From contig CAJMLY010000001.1 of the NCBI GenBank assembly GCA_905214425.1, forward strand, positions 127,372 through 191,371: a DNA stretch of 64,000 bases. The letters run 5' to 3'. Positions 59,408 to 64,000 of this stretch are shown in pieces (positions within the stretch are counted from its first letter, which is position 1; each line of letters begins with the position of its first letter). The notes below the pieces were generated by a model. It made no database searches, was not told the origin of the DNA, and was given only the letters and a program-made list of their open reading frames with translations. The position numbers and the translations under genes are program-made. The DNA comes from an uncultured bacterium. Its GTDB lineage: Bacteria > Actinomycetota > Coriobacteriia > Coriobacteriales > Coriobacteriaceae.

Positions 59408-60141
59408 GCGAAAACACCACACGCCACTAACCCCACCTACGCCAACAAAAAGTTGCACAATTTATTTCACATGTCTGTACATAGTTTGTTGGACAAACGC
59501 GATTACCAGCACGCCTCGCTGGTCAATTCGGGCTTCAGGAACGTCTCTAATCATCGCTTGCACCCCAATAACCTGCATCAACGTGAACAACATCCCAAAA
59601 CAACCCCCTTAAGCACGTCAAATGAACGATATGTTGTCCAACACAACCCAAATCAGTTTTGCTATCAGCTTGTGCTAGGATACTTAGCGTTACATGAGTT
59701 CAACTGTGCTCACGGCTTCAGCAAGCCATAAAGCGTAGGGTCGATCAGCATCCGGCCGTAACGGCGGTGCCAGAAACACCACGAGCTCCAATAAAGAAGT
59801 CATGCGACCTAAATTGTTTGCATTAAGTTGTTTCTAAGTTGAAAATGAGTAGTGGTTTGCATGTCAAGGCGTAGCAGTTCTGCAGCTGTTTGCGTGCGGT
59901 CCAGTTTTGTACCCGCTTGACTGGTTCGCACGCAGCCAGCTGGGGTCGCCGTCATTTTTGCGATACACGTCCGCGACTCTAGCAACTGCGCTTATACATA
60001 CCGTTCACGGTGGGGCAGAGCCACGTGCTTGTCTAACTGGGCTCAGGGTTTGAATATGGAGCGCCTTCGCGCACAAGCGCCCTGGCGAAGCCATACCCAA
60101 ACCCCGTGAGCCACACGTAAGACAGCAAGGGGGTGGTGCTC
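59408..60141 (+). other. 734-bp non-coding region; probable long leader of the polysaccharide locus
   Basis: No convincing gene. A 43-codon minus-strand frame (59462-59593) is noted but unsupported. The part after about 59700 turns G-rich with several short inverted repeats (for example CCGTAACGG around 59757-59765 and GCGCCTTCGC followed by GGCGAAGCC near 60062-60099). Its position in front of loaP, and the known action of LoaP on leader RNA structures, suggest a structured 5' leader. A TTTGCT/TACTTA pair near 59660-59690 is a weak promoter candidate. Confidence 0.4.
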
Positions 60142-60687
60142 GTGTGGTACGTAATCCAGGTCATTAACGGTCGCGAAGACGTAATGCGCGAGCGCATCGA
60201 GCATTTGGTGCCGGCGAGCGCCATGCTGGAGCTCTTTTATCCCCAATTTCAAACCGAGATCAAGGTTCACGGCGAATGGGTCGATACGACCAAGCCGCTC
60301 TTTCCCGGTTATCTTATCTGCGATACGGCAGATCCCCGCACCGTGCAACAGTATCTGCTGCGCATGGACGACTTTGCCCGGGTGTTATCTCAGAACGGTC
60401 AGTTTGTGCCGCTGGCAAAAGAAGAGGTCCAGCTTATTGGCGGCTTTACGCATAAGGGAAACCGCGTAGTGCCCATGAGCGAGGCCCTAAAAGACGGTGA
60501 CCAAGTCGTAGTGACGGCTGGTCCGCTGCTGGGCCACGAGGGCCTCATTAAAACTATTAACAGACGCAAGAGCACTGCTTTTTTGGAGCTCAACCTGTGC
60601 GGCCGACGCGTAACCACGCGCGTTGGTCTTGCTGTGCTTTCAAACGAGCAGCGCGTCATGCGCAATCTCAAAAAGGCGATTGTCTAG
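60142..60687 (+). CDS. loaP: LoaP/RfaH-type NusG paralog (transcription antiterminator)
   Basis: 181 aa. GTG at 60142 with AAGGGGG 8 bp upstream gives MWYVIQVINGREDVMRERI, the usual LoaP/NusG start; GTGs at 60133 and 60136 lie in or against the ribosome site. The NGN domain includes PLFPGYLICDT near residue 55. The C-terminal KOW domain begins DGDQVVVTAGPLLGHEGLI near residue 120. Specialised NusG paralogs of this type let RNA polymerase read through terminators in long polysaccharide operons. The next gene starts directly after the stop. Confidence 0.85.
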   Translation: MWYVIQVINGREDVMRERIEHLVPASAMLELFYPQFQTEIKVHGEWVDTTKPLFPGYLICDTADPRTVQQYLLRMDDFARVLSQNGQFVPLAKEEVQLIGGFTHKGNRVVPMSEALKDGDQVVVTAGPLLGHEGLIKTINRRKSTAFLELNLCGRRVTTRVGLAVLSNEQRVMRNLKKAIV

Positions 60688-61503
60688 ATGCAAGCGGTCG
60701 CTAAACAGAACAGGAATGATCTGCGACCTGGGGACGAAGTATTGGAAGAGAACGTGTCGGAAAAAACTCAATATGCAATGGATGCGCCAGCGGGTGAAGC
60801 GTTGATTGCTCAGGCTATGGACCGGCGCGAGGGCGCCGGCCGCTACAAGGCCATGCAATCCATCATGGACTGGGATCGCTCGCGCCTTGTCTATAGGGCC
60901 GTGAAGCGCGCGTTCGATATCGTTTTCAGCGGTGCCGCGCTTGTCGCCATCGCGATCCCCAGCCTAATTCTCGCCGCTGCCATCCGCCTGGAGAGCGAGG
61001 GCAACCCCTTCTACAGCCAGATCCGCGTGGGTCAGACCCACCGTGACGGCAGCCTGTCCACGTTCCGCATGTGGAAGTTCCGCAGCATGTACAAGGACGC
61101 CGACAAGCGTCTCTCCGAGCTCAAAGAACAGAACGAGATCGCAGGTGCCATGTTCAAGATGAAGGACGACCCCCGCGTCACCAAGATCGGCAGGTTCATC
61201 CGCAAGCACTCCATCGATGAGTTCCCGCAGTTCCTGAACGTGTTCCTGGGTCAGATGTCCGTCGTGGGCCCGCGCCCGCCGCTGCCGAATGAGGTAGCTG
61301 AGTACACCGAGTACGACCTGCAGAGGCTAGCAGTGAAACCAGGTATTACGGGGCTCTGGCAGGTGACGGAGCGCAACTCCACCGGTTTCGACGGCATGGT
61401 CCGCCGGGACCTCGAATACATAGCCAAGCGTGGAGTCATCACGGACTTCAAGATCATCCTCCTAACGGTTCTGGAGGTCTTTAACGGGAGCGATGCGTAC
61501 TAA
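60688..61503 (+). CDS. initiating sugar-phosphate transferase (WbaP/EpsL type)
   Basis: 271 aa. A hydrophilic N-terminus of about 70 residues, one hydrophobic hairpin (VFSGAALVAIAIPSLILAAA), then the bacterial sugar transferase domain: FRMWKFRSMYKDADKRL, DDPRVTKIGRFIRKHSIDEF, PQFLNVFLGQMSVVGPRPPL and LAVKPGITGLWQVTERN. It attaches the first sugar-1-phosphate to undecaprenyl phosphate at the membrane. The ATG follows the loaP TAG with no gap. Sugar specificity (Gal, Glc or other) cannot be read from sequence. Confidence 0.92.
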   Translation: MQAVAKQNRNDLRPGDEVLEENVSEKTQYAMDAPAGEALIAQAMDRREGAGRYKAMQSIMDWDRSRLVYRAVKRAFDIVFSGAALVAIAIPSLILAAAIRLESEGNPFYSQIRVGQTHRDGSLSTFRMWKFRSMYKDADKRLSELKEQNEIAGAMFKMKDDPRVTKIGRFIRKHSIDEFPQFLNVFLGQMSVVGPRPPLPNEVAEYTEYDLQRLAVKPGITGLWQVTERNSTGFDGMVRRDLEYIAKRGVITDFKIILLTVLEVFNGSDAY

Positions 61504-62669
61504 TGCAGCATGTTTTCATCATCGGATCCAAGGGAATTCCGGCAAACTACGGCGGCTACGAGACGTTCGTGGAGAAACTGACCGAGAATCAGGTATCGCC
61601 CGACATCAAGTACCACGTGGCGTGCGCTGTGGACTCCGCCGAGGAGGTCGGCGAGTTCGAGCACAACGGAGCGCATTGCTTCAAGGTACTACGCAGGCCC
61701 GTCGGAGCCGCTAGGGCGATCTTCTACGACATAGACGCCCTCAAGTGGTGCACCGCCTATATCGAGAATAACCGTGTCGAGCACCCCATCGTCTACGTGC
61801 TGGCCTGTCGCATCGGACCGTTTTTCGGAAAGTACGTAAAGAGGATCCACGCCCTTGGTGGCAAGGTCTTCGTGAACCCCGACGGCCACGAGTGGAAGCG
61901 CGCCAAGTGGAGCGCGCCCGTCCGCAGGTACTGGAAAGTCTCGGAGCGCGGGATGGTCAAGCACGCCGACCTGATGGTGTGCGACTCCAAGAACATCGAG
62001 AAGTACATTCGAGGGGAGTATGCCGACCTGCACCCCGAGACGACCTTCATCGCCTACGGGGCCGACATCAGGCACTCAGCGCTCGCGGACGACGACCCCA
62101 AGTTCACTGGATGGCTCTCCGAGAAGGGCCTCGAGCCCTTCGGCTACTACCTGGTCGTGGGACGCTTCGTGCCTGAGAACAACTACGAGACCATGATCCG
62201 GGAGTTCATGGCTTCCGACTCCAAGCGGGATTTCGCGCTCGTGACGGGAGTGGACGACTCCTTCCTCGCGGAGCTCGAGCGGAAGACGCACTTCAAGTCC
62301 GACCCACGCATCAAGTTCGTCGGGACCGTCTACGACCAGGAGCTCCTGAAGAAGATCCGTGAGCAGGCTTACGGCTACTTCCACGGCCATGAGGTCGGGG
62401 GTACCAATCCGAGCCTCCTGGAGGCGCTGGCGTCCACGCGCCTCAACCTCCTTCTCGACGTCGGTTTCAACCGCGAGGTCGCTGAGGACTCGGCCTTGTA
62501 TTGGAGCAAGGAATCCGGAGACTTGGCTGAACTTATCAATAGCGCCGACGTGATGGATTGGAAGTCGATCGAGGAGCTCGATACGGCATCGACCTCCGTT
62601 ATCCGCGACCGGTATTCGTGGCGGTCCATCACTGACAGCTACGAATACCTTTTCCTCGGAAGGAGATAA
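61503..62669 (+). CDS. glycosyltransferase (DUF1972 / rhamnosyltransferase-like, GT4 fold)
   Basis: 388 aa. The ATG overlaps the preceding TAA by one base. It begins MQHVFIIGSKGIPANYGGYE, with ETFVEKL directly after, the signature of DUF1972 glycosyltransferases such as Cps2T-type beta-1,4-rhamnosyltransferases. Later regions VVGRFVPENNYETMIREF and YFHGHEVGGTNPSLLEALAS are GT4 nucleotide-sugar motifs. It probably adds the second sugar. rfbA and rfbB directly downstream make dTDP-sugar precursors, consistent with a rhamnose donor. Confidence 0.85.
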   Translation: MQHVFIIGSKGIPANYGGYETFVEKLTENQVSPDIKYHVACAVDSAEEVGEFEHNGAHCFKVLRRPVGAARAIFYDIDALKWCTAYIENNRVEHPIVYVLACRIGPFFGKYVKRIHALGGKVFVNPDGHEWKRAKWSAPVRRYWKVSERGMVKHADLMVCDSKNIEKYIRGEYADLHPETTFIAYGADIRHSALADDDPKFTGWLSEKGLEPFGYYLVVGRFVPENNYETMIREFMASDSKRDFALVTGVDDSFLAELERKTHFKSDPRIKFVGTVYDQELLKKIREQAYGYFHGHEVGGTNPSLLEALASTRLNLLLDVGFNREVAEDSALYWSKESGDLAELINSADVMDWKSIEELDTASTSVIRDRYSWRSITDSYEYLFLGRR

Positions 62670-62672
62670 CCA

Positions 62673-63572
62673 GTGAAAGGCATCATCCTCGCCGGCGGGT
62701 CCGGCACGCGCCTGTACCCGCTCACGCTCGTGACCTCCAAGCAGCTGCTGCCGGTCTACGACAAGCCCATGATCTACTACCCGCTTAGCACCCTCATGCT
62801 GGCGGGCATCCGGGACATCCTGGTCATCTCCACGCCGACCGACCTGCCCAACTTCGAGCGCCTGCTCGGGGACGGCTCGCGCTACGGCGTGAACCTCTCC
62901 TACGCCGAGCAGCCCTCCCCGGACGGCCTGGCGCAGGCCTTCACCATCGGCGAGGACTTCATCGCCGGCGAGCCGTGCGCGCTGGTGCTCGGCGACAACA
63001 TCTTCTACGGCAACGGCCTGTCGCGCCACCTGACGCGCGCCGTCCAGAACGCCGAGTCGGGCCGCGCCACGGTCTTCGGCTACCACGTTGACGACCCCGA
63101 GCGCTTCGGCGTCGTGGAGTTCGACGGGGAGGGCAGGGCCGTCTCCATCGAGGAGAAGCCCGAGCGCCCCAAGAGCTCCTACGCCGTCACCGGCCTGTAC
63201 TTCTACCCGGGCGACGTGGCCGCCAAGGCCCATGGGGTCAAGCCGTCCGCGCGCGGCGAGCTCGAGATCACCGACCTCAACCGGATGTACCTGGAGGAGG
63301 GGATGCTGTCAGTGGTGACGCTTGGCCGCGGCTACGCGTGGCTGGATACCGGCACCATGGAGAGCCTGCACGAGGCCGCGGAGTTCGTCCGCGCCGTGGA
63401 GCACTCCCAGGACCTGCCCGTGTCCGTGCCCGAGGAGATCGCCTGGGAGAACGGCTGGATCACGACCGCCGAGCTGGAGGAGGCCGCGAAGGCCTACGGC
63501 AAGTCGGTCTACGGCCGGCACCTGAAGAAGGTCGCCGCCGGCGAGATCGTCAACAGCCCGCGCGAGTACTAG
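62673..63572 (+). CDS. rfbA/rmlA: glucose-1-phosphate thymidylyltransferase
   Basis: 299 aa. GTG at 62673 with GGAAGGAG upstream. N-terminal [61 protein letters not shown] and [16 protein letters not shown] are all RmlA signatures. It makes dTDP-glucose from dTTP and glucose-1-phosphate. GC content is higher than in the two genes before it. Confidence 0.95.
   Translation: MKGIILAGGSGTRLYPLTLVTSKQLLPVYDKPMIYYPLSTLMLAGIRDILVISTPTDLPNFERLLGDGSRYGVNLSYAEQPSPDGLAQAFTIGEDFIAGEPCALVLGDNIFYGNGLSRHLTRAVQNAESGRATVFGYHVDDPERFGVVEFDGEGRAVSIEEKPERPKSSYAVTGLYFYPGDVAAKAHGVKPSARGELEITDLNRMYLEEGMLSVVTLGRGYAWLDTGTMESLHEAAEFVRAVEHSQDLPVSVPEEIAWENGWITTAELEEAAKAYGKSVYGRHLKKVAAGEIVNSPREY

Positions 63573-64000
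<428 letters not shown>

Noticed and set aside
59462..59593. 43-aa minus-strand ORF after tRNA-Ala
   Set aside because: The ribosome site is too far from the ATG and no family is recognised; likely chance in a non-coding region.

Overview
The window looks like a chromosomal segment of a high-GC Gram-positive anaerobe, most likely a Coriobacteriia member close to Collinsella. This is inferred from gene content: paired GlgC/GlgD, single-chain iron-sulfur serine dehydratase, a LoaP-type NusG paralog leading a polysaccharide locus, and an anaerobic (CbiD/CbiG/CbiK) cobalamin pathway. No rRNA or species marker is present, so the genus is not proven.

Layout. 1-4243: the 3' end of cca, two identical tandem tRNA-Glu genes, a flippase-like membrane protein, a TetR regulator and a radical SAM enzyme. 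4378-26412: a roughly 22 kb block of visibly higher GC holding a cobalamin system. A minus-strand arm (lipoprotein CbiK, a small lipoprotein and a FecBCD/BtuFCD-type ABC transporter) is preceded by a cobalamin riboswitch. A divergent plus-strand operon of 17 tightly overlapping genes runs from cobM to cobK. The block ends in a degenerate transposase fragment, and each side carries an arm of a 69-bp palindromic repeat. 26425-35092 (minus): a MacB-type tripartite efflux operon, an L,D-transpeptidase, serine ammonia-lyase and metK. 35424-42636 (plus): gltX, priA, def, fmt and rsmB. 43085-56437 (minus): an FmdB-type zinc ribbon protein, then a glycogen gene set transcribed in the order glgB, glgP, glgC, glgD, glgA, GH13-GH77 fusion. 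56769-58109: a HAD hydrolase and thiamine pyrophosphokinase. 58171-59175: a small cassette (17-aa leader ORF plus a HEPN-like protein) bracketed by copies of a 24-bp motif. 59290-64000: tRNA-Ala, a 0.7 kb leader, then a capsule/exopolysaccharide locus (loaP, initiating sugar transferase, glycosyltransferase, rfbA, rfbB, which is cut by the window edge).

How the genes fit together. The cobalamin block encodes nearly the whole anaerobic route from sirohydrochlorin to adenosylcobalamin, including lower-ligand activation and nucleotide loop assembly; CbiL is the one core step I could not find. The glycogen block covers ADP-glucose formation, chain elongation, branching, phosphorolysis and malto-oligosaccharide turnover. 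GlgA and GlgB both carry histone H1-like Lys/Ala/Thr tails. The window is unusually rich in intergenic palindromes: one 69-bp family (four full copies and one half) and three other long inverted repeats.
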